DNA of 64,000 nucleotides from Vibrio algivorus (GTDB taxonomy: Bacteria > Pseudomonadota > Gammaproteobacteria > Enterobacterales > Vibrionaceae), in the NCBI RefSeq assembly GCF_002218005.2, contig NZ_AP018679.1:372001-436000 (forward strand), in the 5' to 3' direction. The notes beneath the pieces were generated by a model. It had not been told where the DNA came from and did no database searches. It saw only the letters and a list, made by a program, of their open reading frames with translations. The translations under genes and the position numbers were made by a program. Below, in pieces: positions 9,499 through 18,264 of the stretch (its first letter is position 1; each line of letters begins with the position of its first letter).

Positions 9499-9517
9499 AA
9501 TAATTATCATTATGATT
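9499..9517. promoter_or_regulatory. Fur box at the divergent iuc promoter
   Basis: AATAATTATCATTATGATT closely resembles the 19-bp Fur consensus built from GATAAT repeats. It lies between the minus-strand MFS-iucAB-iucD operon and plus-strand iucC, where iron-dependent repression of both would act. Confidence 0.75.
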
Positions 9518-9643
9518 GTTGATCTTTAGTGTGGATGTCAATACATTAAGGGGGATTTTTGGTGATTATTCCGTGCTACATAAATTTGTTTCACGAATAA
9601 ATATCAATGAGTTATTTGTGGTTATTGGGTGGTAGGAGGCTGC

Positions 9644-11392
9644 GTGTCGTATAAATTTTGGGAACAAGCAAACCGTAATTTGATTGGTAAAACATTAAGT
9701 GAAATTCATTTTGAGCAGTTAGCCGAATATGGTTCATTGAGTGCTCAAACACCGAATGCTGATACATCTAGCAAGCAAACTTATGTACTTGACTGCGGTG
9801 AGCAACAATGGCGATTTGAAGCACAAAAAACAGTATGGGGGATGCTCAACATTGAAAATGATTCAATTCAATCAAGCCATGGTGCAATCCCTTTATTAAA
9901 TGATTTGTTAATCGATTTACAACCGGTACTCAATATTTCGGATATGAATCTAGCCGGCTTTTTTGAAGAGGTTCAACAGACGTTAAGAAGTGAGCTGCGC
10001 AGCTTAGAAGTTCAACAAGGATTAACCGCTTTTGATATTGTTCAGTGTGATGAAATTACTAGGCAAAAATATTTAAATGCTCACCCTAAATTAATTGCTA
10101 ATAAAGGACGTTTAGGGTGGGGAGAACACGATCTTGAGCGTTATTCTCCGGAGTCAGCTCAAGCATTTTCACTGCATTTCTTGGCGGTGGATAAATCAAT
10201 TTCTGTGTCTGGATTTAAAGTCGATTTAAATATTCAGGACTTGTTCGCCTCTTTTGTCACTGAACAGGAGTGGCATTCGTTACTCGAAAAACTGCCATCA
10301 GGAGGGCTAAACCAGTTCGATATTATTCTTGTGCATCCATGGCAATTGCAGCGTTATCTTAAAAGTCAGTTTTTACAGTATTTCGTTGAAAATAAATTGA
10401 TCGATCTTGGTACAACGACAGTGAAGTGGTTGGCTCAGCAGTCAATTAGAACATTGACGGCAGAAATGCCTAGTGTCGATGTGGATGTAAAAACAGCATT
10501 AACTATTTTAAATACCTCTTGTTATCGAGGGATCCCTGGCAAGTATATTGCTCATGGTGCACGTATTTCAGCTTGGTTGGCAGATATTGCCAAAAAAGAT
10601 GCCATTTTAAATGACCTTGGTATGCGAGTTCAGCAAGAGATTGGTGGCGTATATTGTCCTCATCCTTATCAATCTAAAATCGACGGGCCATACCGTTATC
10701 AAGAAATGCTGGGCTGTATTTGGCGAGAGCGTGCAGAAAACTTACTTGGTGAACACCAAAGACCACTTTCAATGGCAACTCTAATGCAACAAGATTTAAG
10801 TGGTATGCCGTGTATTGAAGCGTTAATTAATTTATCAAATAGAACGGCGCAAGATTGGTTGAAAGCGATGTTTACCCATGTAGTCGTGCCTATTTATCAT
10901 TTAATGGTCAAGTATGGTGTGGGAATTGTCGCGCATGGACAAAACGTCACTTTGGTTTTAGAAAACCACTTCCCAGTTGGTTGCTTGATTAAAGATTTTC
11001 ATGGCGATTTGCGATTAATCGATCAAGATTATCCTGAGCTTTCGACACTTGATCAGGATATTCAAGCCAACCTTGTTCGCTTGCCTGCTCATTATCTTAT
11101 CCATGATTTACTCACTGGCCATTTTGTGACGGTACTGCGTTTTGTGTCTCCAATGCTCGAAAGGAGTGGAGTCAGTGAGCAAGAATTTTATCAATTACTA
11201 AAAAGTACTTTGCAAGCCTACCAATCTCAGCACCCTGAATTGAACGAGCGATTTAAGGCTTTAGATCTATTGACTACCCATATAGATAAGATCTGTCTTA
11301 ATAAAGTACGTTTTAAAATTGGATTAGGAGATAGTAGTGAGAGGCCATTGCCAGAATTAGCAGATCCTATCGCCAACCCTCTACTTATTTAA
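9644..11392 (+). CDS. iucC: Aerobactin synthase IucC
   Basis: A 582-residue NIS synthetase. It performs the second condensation of aerobactin synthesis, joining a second acetyl-hydroxylysine to the citryl intermediate. Stretches strongly resemble E. coli IucC: KLIANKGRLGWGEHDLERY, WLAQQSIRTLT, NTSCYRGIPGKYIA, PYRYQEMLGCIWRE, GVGIVAHGQN and HYLIHDLLTGHFVTVLRF. The GTG at 9644 follows TAGGAGG by 4 bases and gives the expected N-terminus SYKFWEQANRNLIGK. It is transcribed divergently from the MFS-iucAB-iucD operon. Confidence 0.93.
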   Translation: MSYKFWEQANRNLIGKTLSEIHFEQLAEYGSLSAQTPNADTSSKQTYVLDCGEQQWRFEAQKTVWGMLNIENDSIQSSHGAIPLLNDLLIDLQPVLNISDMNLAGFFEEVQQTLRSELRSLEVQQGLTAFDIVQCDEITRQKYLNAHPKLIANKGRLGWGEHDLERYSPESAQAFSLHFLAVDKSISVSGFKVDLNIQDLFASFVTEQEWHSLLEKLPSGGLNQFDIILVHPWQLQRYLKSQFLQYFVENKLIDLGTTTVKWLAQQSIRTLTAEMPSVDVDVKTALTILNTSCYRGIPGKYIAHGARISAWLADIAKKDAILNDLGMRVQQEIGGVYCPHPYQSKIDGPYRYQEMLGCIWRERAENLLGEHQRPLSMATLMQQDLSGMPCIEALINLSNRTAQDWLKAMFTHVVVPIYHLMVKYGVGIVAHGQNVTLVLENHFPVGCLIKDFHGDLRLIDQDYPELSTLDQDIQANLVRLPAHYLIHDLLTGHFVTVLRFVSPMLERSGVSEQEFYQLLKSTLQAYQSQHPELNERFKALDLLTTHIDKICLNKVRFKIGLGDSSERPLPELADPIANPLLI

Positions 11393-11498
11393 CCCTGAGT
11401 ATTATGGATATTTATCAACAGGCCCTAGGACAGGATTCAGAAAAACATCACAAAAGCGCTCTTGAAGTGTATATAAATTCAAAACAGTATTGATACTG

Positions 11499-11520
11499 GT
11501 TATGATAATCATTACTATTT
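11499..11520. promoter_or_regulatory. Fur box before the ferric-aerobactin ABC transporter
   Basis: TGATAATCATTACTATT is a good match to the GATAAT-type Fur consensus. It sits 35-55 bases before the fhuC-like start in the 160-base gap after iucC. This implies a separate iron-regulated promoter for the transporter operon. Confidence 0.7.
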
Positions 11521-11553
11521 GCGCAGTTTGATTTGCTTAGTGAGCTTAAGGAT

Positions 11554-12321
11554 ATGTTTCGATTACAAGATGTTACGTTTGAGACGCAAAATAAAACCAT
11601 TTTAAGTCCAACGTCTTTAAGCTTTGAGAAGGGTAAAGTGACGAGTTTACTTGGTCACAATGGTAGTGGTAAATCCACGTTGATCAAAATGTTAGCAAGG
11701 CAGCAGCAAGCCAACCAAGGTCATATTTTATTGGATGAGCAGCCATTGTCTGAATTATCTGCCAAGGAGTTTGCACTTAAAGTTGCCTATTTACCGCAAC
11801 ACCCTCCGTTAACCGACGGCGTAAAAGTCCGCGAGTTGGTACGTTTTGGGCGTTATCCATGGAAAGGGCTGTTCGGCCGCTATAGTGCTCAAGATGAAGA
11901 GTATATCAATCAGGCTATTGAGCAAGTGGGGTTAACTCATATGCAAGACCGTTTTGTGGCAACGCTTTCTGGCGGTGAAAGGCAACGTGCTTGGATGGCG
12001 ATGCTACTGGCGCAAAAAAGTGAATGTATTTTATTGGATGAGCCTACGTCAGCATTAGATGTTGCTCATCAATATGAACTATTAGCCTTAGTACGTGAAT
12101 TAAACCAATCGTTAGGGTTAACTGTGATTATGGTGTTGCATGATATCAATATGGCGGCGAGATTCAGTGATCATATGGTGGCGTTACACTCAGGCAACGT
12201 TTTAGCCAGTGGTACACCTGATGAGTTAATGCGGCAAGATGTTTTGCATAAAATCTACGGGATTCCACTGGATTTATTTGTTCACCCTGAATCTGGTCAT
12301 GCGATCAGCTATATCCGTTAG
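11554..12321 (+). CDS. fhuC: Ferric-siderophore ABC transporter ATPase (FhuC type)
   Basis: A 255-residue ABC ATPase. Walker A is GHNGSGKST, the signature is LSGGERQRAWMAMLLAQ, Walker B is CILLDEPTSALD, and the H-loop is VLHD. It powers uptake of ferric hydroxamates across the inner membrane. The ATG at 11554 gives the family N-terminus MFRLQDVTF, although AAGGA lies unusually close to it. The longer TTG start at 11533 has no ribosome site. It is the first gene of a fhuC-D-B operon inside the aerobactin locus. I recall a similar Vibrio mimicus operon called matCDB. Confidence 0.9.
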   Translation: MFRLQDVTFETQNKTILSPTSLSFEKGKVTSLLGHNGSGKSTLIKMLARQQQANQGHILLDEQPLSELSAKEFALKVAYLPQHPPLTDGVKVRELVRFGRYPWKGLFGRYSAQDEEYINQAIEQVGLTHMQDRFVATLSGGERQRAWMAMLLAQKSECILLDEPTSALDVAHQYELLALVRELNQSLGLTVIMVLHDINMAARFSDHMVALHSGNVLASGTPDELMRQDVLHKIYGIPLDLFVHPESGHAISYIR

Positions 12322-12361
12322 TGGCGCATTCATATATAGATGTATTTAAGAGGAAGTTTGT

Positions 12362-13300
12362 ATGAAAGGCTGGTTAGTCTCATTTTTAATCTTGTGGACA
12401 TCGTTTAATTCTCACGCTGAAAGCTTTAAACATGAAATGGGGGAAGTCACATTTGATTCTGCTCCTCAAAAAGTCGTGGCATTAGATTGGGTATTAACTG
12501 AACATTTACTTGCTCTCGGTGTGACCCCAACAGGTATCGCAGATGTTAAGGGCTATCAAGCTTGGGTTGTCTCGCCACAATTACCAGAAAATGTGGTAAG
12601 CGTTGGCTCCAGAAGAGAGCCAAACTTAGAATTACTTGCACAAATGAAACCGGATTTAATTTTGGTGAGTGATGCGATGAGCCCGGCTTATCAGAAGTTA
12701 AATGCCATTGCGCCGACTATGGTGCTGAGTATTTATACAGATTCACATCAACCGATAGAAAATGCGAAATCTCAATTACGTAGTCTAGGCAAAGTTTTAC
12801 ATCGTAGTGAGCAAGCAGAACAGGTTATTGCAGATTTTGATAAAAAAATTGAAGCTAACAAGCTGAACATCGAACAATTCATAAAAGCCTCGCAAACCAC
12901 TATTTCTCCTTTGTTATTGATCCGCTTTATTGGTGAGCAACATATTCGTATTCATGGCAACACTTCTTTGTCTGGAGAAACGATTCAGTTGATGGGGTTA
13001 ACCAATGCTTGGCAACAACAAGGTAATAGTTGGGGATTTAGTTCCGCAACGGTTCAACAATTGGCACCACTTCAAGACTCTGAGGTTTTCTATTATGGGC
13101 CACTAACCGGTGATGAAAGAAAATTACTCAACAGTAATCCTATTTGGAAAGTCATGAAGTTTGTGCGTGAACAGCGTACCCATGAGTTGCCACCAGTCTG
13201 GACATTCGGTGGGTTACTCGCTGCGCAAAAGTTCAGTGATGAAGTCACCAGAATTTTGACTACAACCAACACGACAGAATCTCAGGCTAAGGCGAAATAG
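12362..13300 (+). CDS. fhuD: Ferric-siderophore periplasmic binding protein (FhuD type)
   Basis: A 312-residue periplasmic protein with a signal peptide (cleavage near SHA/ES, residue 20). The single-domain class III binding-protein fold shows KVVALDWVLTEHLLALGVTPTGIAD and VGSRREPNLELLAQMKPDLIL. It would capture ferric aerobactin released by IutA. AAGAGGAAG precedes the ATG. Its stop codon directly abuts the start of the permease gene, suggesting coupled translation. Confidence 0.9.
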   Translation: MKGWLVSFLILWTSFNSHAESFKHEMGEVTFDSAPQKVVALDWVLTEHLLALGVTPTGIADVKGYQAWVVSPQLPENVVSVGSRREPNLELLAQMKPDLILVSDAMSPAYQKLNAIAPTMVLSIYTDSHQPIENAKSQLRSLGKVLHRSEQAEQVIADFDKKIEANKLNIEQFIKASQTTISPLLLIRFIGEQHIRIHGNTSLSGETIQLMGLTNAWQQQGNSWGFSSATVQQLAPLQDSEVFYYGPLTGDERKLLNSNPIWKVMKFVREQRTHELPPVWTFGGLLAAQKFSDEVTRILTTTNTTESQAKAK

Positions 13301-15322
13301 ATGGACGTTGCGATCCCAACATCTTTTAAATTAGGTGCGTTCAAGTATGGGATTTTCATTGCTCTGATCATCGGCCTATTAAGCATATTGATTAAGATTA
13401 GTATGCCGTATTCATTACCTTTTGATCAGTTTTACCAAGCTTTATTTTTTCCCGATCTAGATAGCTATCAGCAAGTTATCTTGCACTACAGCTATTTCCC
13501 TCGTTTGATGATGGCGTTGCTATGTGGTGCAGGTTTGGCACTTGCCGGATCGGTAATGCAAACGGTATTAAGAAATCCATTGGCGTCACCAACAACGCTA
13601 GGTGTGGCTTCAGGTGCTCAGTTAGGGGTTGCGATTGCATTATTGCTTCCTTTATCTGCTTGGCATGTTGAACTGAGTGGTTTGTTTTGGTTAACACCGA
13701 AAACCTTAGCTTTTGCTGGTGGATTAATGGCGACAGGTTTAGTGTTTTTACTGACCGCTCGTAAAGGCTTCGCACCACTGCAAATGGTGTTAGCGGGTAT
13801 GGTAGTGACATTGTTTTTAGGCTCACTCAACATGGTGTTGATTCTATTTAATGAACAGCAATTAACTGGGTTGTTTATTTGGGGAGCTGGGGCATTGGAT
13901 CAAAATGACTGGAATGGTGTGATTCATTTATTGCCACAAGTTACGCTTGCATTATTAGTCTTGTTAATCATTCAGCGCCCATTGTCTATTTTACAGCTCG
14001 GTGAAGATGTTGCCTCATCTATCGGTGTCAAAGTTGGCCTATTGCGGATTGCCGCTTTAGTGATCGCTGTGTTTGTTACCTCAAGTATTGTGAGTGAAGT
14101 TGGCATTATTAGTTTTATTGGTTTGGTTGCCCCAAGTCTTGCCAAATTATTAGGGGCTAGACGACTAATTTCTCAATTGTTACTTAGTACTTTAGTGGGG
14201 GCTGTTCTATTACTTTTAACTGATCTGTTAGTCATACCTTTTGCGGGAGTTGCAGGGGAATTACTACCAACTGGCGCAGTCACAGCTCTAATTGGTGCAC
14301 CGTGTTTACTGTGGCTATTGAATAAACAGACTTGGTCAAGCACGCAAAAGTTTCAGCCTGATTCCGATCCGCAGTTTTCTGAACAAGCATTTTTACCGGT
14401 ATTTGTTATTTCAGTATTGGTTTTAATTGCGTTGACTTTGATGTCGTTGCTTCTAGGGCAAAGTCAATCCGGATGGCAGTTGAGCTTTGCGTACAGTGTT
14501 TTAGATTTAAGAATACCAAGAGTGCTGGTCGCCATTTTTTCTGGGTCTGCATTGGCACTAGCGGGTAGCATTATTCAGCGTATTACTGGTAATCCTATGT
14601 CTAGCCCAGAAGTCATAGGCATCAGCTCAGGGGCTGCTTTTGCTTTGGTGTTGGGCGTGTTGATGTTTGGCTCAGTGACACGTTTTGAGCAGTTATTGCT
14701 CGGCAGTGGTGGGGCATTATTTATCATGTTTATGGTGTGGTGGTTCAGCCGTAAGAGCCAGCTTTCCCCGGTAAAAATGTTATTGACTGGTGTGGCATTA
14801 AGCGCGTTATTAGATTCATTGATTCGAATTTCATTAGCCTCTGGTAACGAGCAAGTGAAAGCATTATTGGCTTGGTTATCCGGTTCTACTTATTTAGTGG
14901 CTTGGTCAGATTCATTACTCTTGATTATAGGAACTATTTTATTAGCGGCTGGCTTATTTACATGTCACCGTTGGCTAGATTTGATGGCGCTAGGCAACAT
15001 TACGGCGAGTGCTTTAGGGCTGAATACCTATCGAGTTCGACAATGTTTAATGTTGTTTGCATCGATGCTTACTGCGTTGGCTGTGATTGTTGTGGGACCA
15101 CTTAGTTTCATCGGATTATTAGCACCACATATGGCTAAATCAATGGGGCAATATAGCGCACGACATCAAATGCTTTTGTCCTGTGTAATAGGTAGCAACA
15201 TCATGCTATTAGCAGATTGGCTAGGGAGAAATATTTGGTTTCCTTGGCAAGTTCCTGCGGGGTTGTTGGCATCACTGATTGGTGGTGGGTACTTTATCTA
15301 TTTGCTAAGAAAACAGAATTAA
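13301..15322 (+). CDS. fhuB: Ferric-siderophore ABC transporter permease, two-domain FhuB type
   Basis: A 673-residue inner-membrane permease made of two FecCD domains in tandem, about residues 20-335 and 365-670, as in FhuB. Each half carries the paired motif of the family (ALAGSVMQTVLRNPLASPTTLG, in parts, and ALAGSIIQRITGNPMSSPEVIG) followed by a GFIGL-like cytoplasmic loop (ISFIGLVAP, LSFIGLLAP). It begins immediately after the fhuD stop. Confidence 0.92.
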   Translation: MDVAIPTSFKLGAFKYGIFIALIIGLLSILIKISMPYSLPFDQFYQALFFPDLDSYQQVILHYSYFPRLMMALLCGAGLALAGSVMQTVLRNPLASPTTLGVASGAQLGVAIALLLPLSAWHVELSGLFWLTPKTLAFAGGLMATGLVFLLTARKGFAPLQMVLAGMVVTLFLGSLNMVLILFNEQQLTGLFIWGAGALDQNDWNGVIHLLPQVTLALLVLLIIQRPLSILQLGEDVASSIGVKVGLLRIAALVIAVFVTSSIVSEVGIISFIGLVAPSLAKLLGARRLISQLLLSTLVGAVLLLLTDLLVIPFAGVAGELLPTGAVTALIGAPCLLWLLNKQTWSSTQKFQPDSDPQFSEQAFLPVFVISVLVLIALTLMSLLLGQSQSGWQLSFAYSVLDLRIPRVLVAIFSGSALALAGSIIQRITGNPMSSPEVIGISSGAAFALVLGVLMFGSVTRFEQLLLGSGGALFIMFMVWWFSRKSQLSPVKMLLTGVALSALLDSLIRISLASGNEQVKALLAWLSGSTYLVAWSDSLLLIIGTILLAAGLFTCHRWLDLMALGNITASALGLNTYRVRQCLMLFASMLTALAVIVVGPLSFIGLLAPHMAKSMGQYSARHQMLLSCVIGSNIMLLADWLGRNIWFPWQVPAGLLASLIGGGYFIYLLRKQN

Positions 15323-15335
15323 ATTAGAGAAATGA

Positions 15336-15377
15336 TATACCCAAGTGAATTCTGCATCTTGAAGTTACTTGGGTATA
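15336..15377. repeat. Compact palindromic copy of a dispersed Vibrio repeat
   Basis: TATACCCAAGT and ACTTGGGTATA form perfect 11-bp inverted arms around a 20-base core with GAATTC and CTTGAAG. It lies 13 bases after fhuB and could also act as a weak terminator. Related copies are seen near 19456, 28804 and 32799. Confidence 0.75.
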
Positions 15378-15491
15378 AGGTTGGATATTTGATTCAACCT
15401 AAAGCTGTGGCTTGAATTATAGGGTAGTCACAGTTCCGCGTTAAGTTGACCATAGAGTTAATATTGCGGGATATTCATCTCTTGATATAGG

Positions 15492-15510
15492 AATGCTTAT
15501 CATTGGTATT
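15492..15510. promoter_or_regulatory. Fur box upstream of iutA
   Basis: On the minus strand the site reads AATACCAATGATAAGCATT, a GATAA-type Fur palindrome. It lies about 110 bases before the iutA start, which fits iron-repressed receptor expression. Confidence 0.65.
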
Positions 15511-15621
15511 TTTATTATCAGCAATGGCATTCTATTGAAGTGGTGGATTTTCTATAGCGGTAACCGCTAAGAAGGATGAATGAGCGTTTATTAATAAAAC
15601 AGTATAGAGAGACGAAGTTAA

Positions 15622-17844
15622 ATGGAAATCAACACGTTAAAAGGACTCAGCCTGCCACCAAAAAAATTAGCACCGGTCAGCTTGGCATTAGCAGTAGCAG
15701 GTGTTTCAAGTTTTTCCCTTCAGGCCGAAGAGAAAAGCGCATCAATGGATACCGTGGTAGTCGTAGCAAGTGCTACGCCAAAAAGTATTAGTGATATTCC
15801 GGGTACAGTTTGGTATGTCGATCAAGAGCGTATTGAAGAAGAAGCACGTAATGGGAAGAGTTTAGGAGATATTCTAGCAGCCACCATACCATCGTTAGAT
15901 GTGGGTAGCCAAGGACGTACTAATTATGGACAAAACCTACGTGGTCGTTCTGCTTTGGTGATGATTGATGGTGTTTCACTTAATTCATCTCGTTCGATTA
16001 GTCGCCAATTTGATTCTATTGACCCATTTAACATTGAACGTATTGAGGTGCTTTCAGGTGCAACATCTGTTTACGGGGCTGGGGCAACCGGTGGTGTGAT
16101 CAATATCGTCACTAAAAAAGCAACACAAGAAGGCCTTCATGGCGAAACATATTTAAGTGGTGGTTCAGGCTTTAATAACAGTGATGACTACGATGGCAAA
16201 ATTGCGCAATCAATCAGTGGTGGTAATGAAAAAGCACGTGGTCGAATTTCTGCGGTTTATCATGATGCTGGTGGTAAATACGATGGTAATGGTGACATTA
16301 TCGTGCCTGACACTACTCAAGGCTCGCTGCAGTATAACACCACCTTAGATTTGATGGCTTCTGGTGAGATTAATTTAACCGATACTCAAACACTTTCTAT
16401 TCTTGCCCAATATTATGATAGCCAACAAGATAGTCCTTATGGCATTTATTATGGCCAAAACTTTGCTGCATTAGCTGATCCTAGTCAGATTGAAGTACGT
16501 AAAGGATTCGAATCAGATCAGCAAGGCGGCACTGAACGTTACATGCTGAATCTTAATTATTTGAATACAGACTTTTTGAGTCATCAATTAATGGTGCAAG
16601 CTTCTTACCGTAAAGAGAATATGTCATTTATTCCTTTTATCTACGGTGCTTACCTTGCGGCCTCTGAGCAAGATACAGAAGTGGTCAGCTTGAGAATGGC
16701 GCTATTAAAAGATTTCGGCCGTTTTAATTTAACGTATGGTGTTGATGGCTATATTGATTCGTTAGATAGTAGCCAAACTATCTTTGATCCTGTTACTGGT
16801 GCAGCTACTGGTGGGCTAGTTAATAATAGTTATGCCACAATTGGTCGTTATCCTGGAACAGAAGTTGCCTCGATTGCTGGTTTTATTCAAGCTGAGTTTA
16901 ATATTACCGATGATTGGTCTGTTCAGGGAGGTTACCGTTATCAATACATCAATAATACTATAGATGACTTTGTTTCAGGAAAAGCTCAAACTGCGATCGC
17001 CCTAGGGCAAGCAACTTCTGCTGACAGTATTGATGGAGGCAGTACAGATTATAACGTTGGTTTATTTAATTTAGGGACCATTTATAACATTAATCAAGCT
17101 AACCAAGTGTGGGCAAACTTTTCGCAAGGCTTTGATTTAGCAGATCCAGCGAAATATTACGGTTATGGTACTTATCAACCGGAAGCTAATGGTCACTTAA
17201 CTTTAGTGGATAGCATTAATGTTGCTGATACTGAGTTAGAAGGTATGAAAACCAATAGCTTTGAAGTGGGTATGCGTAATCAAATTGGTGAATTAAGCAT
17301 TCAAACTGCAGCTTATATTTCATTATCAGATAAAGTTATTTCGAACAGCAGTTCAAACCTTTCGGTTACCGTTGAAGATTCTGATAAGCGTGTTTATGGC
17401 TTGGAAACTGAATTGAATTACTGGGTAACGAGTAATTTACAAATCGGTGGTTCTGGCCATGTAGTGCGCACTGAAGAGAAAGACGATAATAATGATTGGG
17501 TCAAAACATCTGTTAACTATGCCAGTGCATCAAAAGCGAGTGCATGGTTAGGTTGGTACGATGATACTTTCGCGGCAAGATTACAAAGTAATACGATGTT
17601 TGACTTAACGGATGATTTTGATGGAGAGTTGAACGGTTATACAACGGTTGACTTAACGACTTCTGTTAATCTTCCTGTGGGCAGCTTAGGTTTTGGTATT
17701 CAAAACTTGTTTGATGAAGATTACACCACGGTGTGGGGACAAAGAGCTCAAGGCTTCTACTCTCCATATTATGGTCCAGCATCAGTATTTGATTATAAAG
17801 GTCAAGGCCGCACTTATATGCTGAGTTATCAGGTTAAATACTAA
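15622..17844 (+). CDS. iutA: Ferric aerobactin TonB-dependent outer-membrane receptor
   Basis: A 740-residue TonB-dependent receptor with a signal peptide (cleavage near LQA/EEK, residue about 38) and TonB-box region MDTVVVVASAT. The plug domain includes RTNYGQNLRGRSALVMIDGV and ATSVYGAGATGGVINIVTKK. Barrel segments match E. coli IutA closely: NNTIDDFV, GQATSADSIDGGSTDY, NFSQGFDLADPAKYYGYG, NGHLTLVDSINVADTELEGMK (parts) and TTVWGQRAQGFYSPYYGPAS. It ends in Tyr, acceptable for a barrel C-terminus. Its own Fur box is upstream and a strong terminator follows. Confidence 0.94.
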   Translation: MEINTLKGLSLPPKKLAPVSLALAVAGVSSFSLQAEEKSASMDTVVVVASATPKSISDIPGTVWYVDQERIEEEARNGKSLGDILAATIPSLDVGSQGRTNYGQNLRGRSALVMIDGVSLNSSRSISRQFDSIDPFNIERIEVLSGATSVYGAGATGGVINIVTKKATQEGLHGETYLSGGSGFNNSDDYDGKIAQSISGGNEKARGRISAVYHDAGGKYDGNGDIIVPDTTQGSLQYNTTLDLMASGEINLTDTQTLSILAQYYDSQQDSPYGIYYGQNFAALADPSQIEVRKGFESDQQGGTERYMLNLNYLNTDFLSHQLMVQASYRKENMSFIPFIYGAYLAASEQDTEVVSLRMALLKDFGRFNLTYGVDGYIDSLDSSQTIFDPVTGAATGGLVNNSYATIGRYPGTEVASIAGFIQAEFNITDDWSVQGGYRYQYINNTIDDFVSGKAQTAIALGQATSADSIDGGSTDYNVGLFNLGTIYNINQANQVWANFSQGFDLADPAKYYGYGTYQPEANGHLTLVDSINVADTELEGMKTNSFEVGMRNQIGELSIQTAAYISLSDKVISNSSSNLSVTVEDSDKRVYGLETELNYWVTSNLQIGGSGHVVRTEEKDDNNDWVKTSVNYASASKASAWLGWYDDTFAARLQSNTMFDLTDDFDGELNGYTTVDLTTSVNLPVGSLGFGIQNLFDEDYTTVWGQRAQGFYSPYYGPASVFDYKGQGRTYMLSYQVKY

Positions 17845-17886
17845 TTTTAAAACTTCAGTATTATAAAAATTGATAGAAATCTATGT

Positions 17887-17919
17887 AAAAACAGACACAT
17901 CGCGTGTCTGTTTTTTTTT
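17887..17919 (+). terminator. Terminator of iutA
   Basis: An 11-bp stem AAAACAGACAC / GTGTCTGTTTT with a 6-base loop and a run of about nine T. It is 42 bases after the iutA stop. Confidence 0.9.
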
Positions 17920-18264
17920 GAAATACATTTTTTAGGCAAATTCTATTCTCTGAACCATACTGAAATTATGACGGTTTTATTATTGAACTGTTATACCCAG
18001 CATAAGGCAGGATAGACCTATCGAAATAAGTCGTTATTAATTTTAATCAACGCATTTTAATAAATAATTCTGAGTCAGGTGATCTGATATGGAATGTTAG
18101 TCGTGAATAAATGGCTTGATTGTTGCTTAACTTTTCACAGTGTAAGTTTCGAATAACGATTTATTTGGATCGGTACTAATGTAACCGCTCTCTGAGTGTT
18201 AAATGATGGGATTGTGGTTTTTCAATTGCAAATCAGACGCTGCTTTTGTCAAAGAGGAATGGAT
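17920..18264. other. Intergenic region before doeA
   Basis: A 345-base AT-rich region between the iutA terminator and doeA. It must hold the doeA promoter and probably operators for the Lrp-type regulator DoeX, but no site could be picked out with confidence. No ORF is supported. Confidence 0.4.

Noticed and set aside
4074..11392. Vibrioferrin or desferrioxamine/bisucaberin locus as the identity of the siderophore genes
   Set aside because: The IucD, IucC and IutA-like stretches fit aerobactin; no decarboxylase (needed for cadaverine-based siderophores) and no vibrioferrin gene order are present.
13476..13833. Minus-strand ORFs inside the fhuB-like gene
   Set aside because: Shadows of a clearly conserved permease on the other strand; no ribosome sites.
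18196..18264. Longer N-terminus for DoeA starting at 18196
   Set aside because: No ribosome site; the ATG at 18265 has one and gives the family length.
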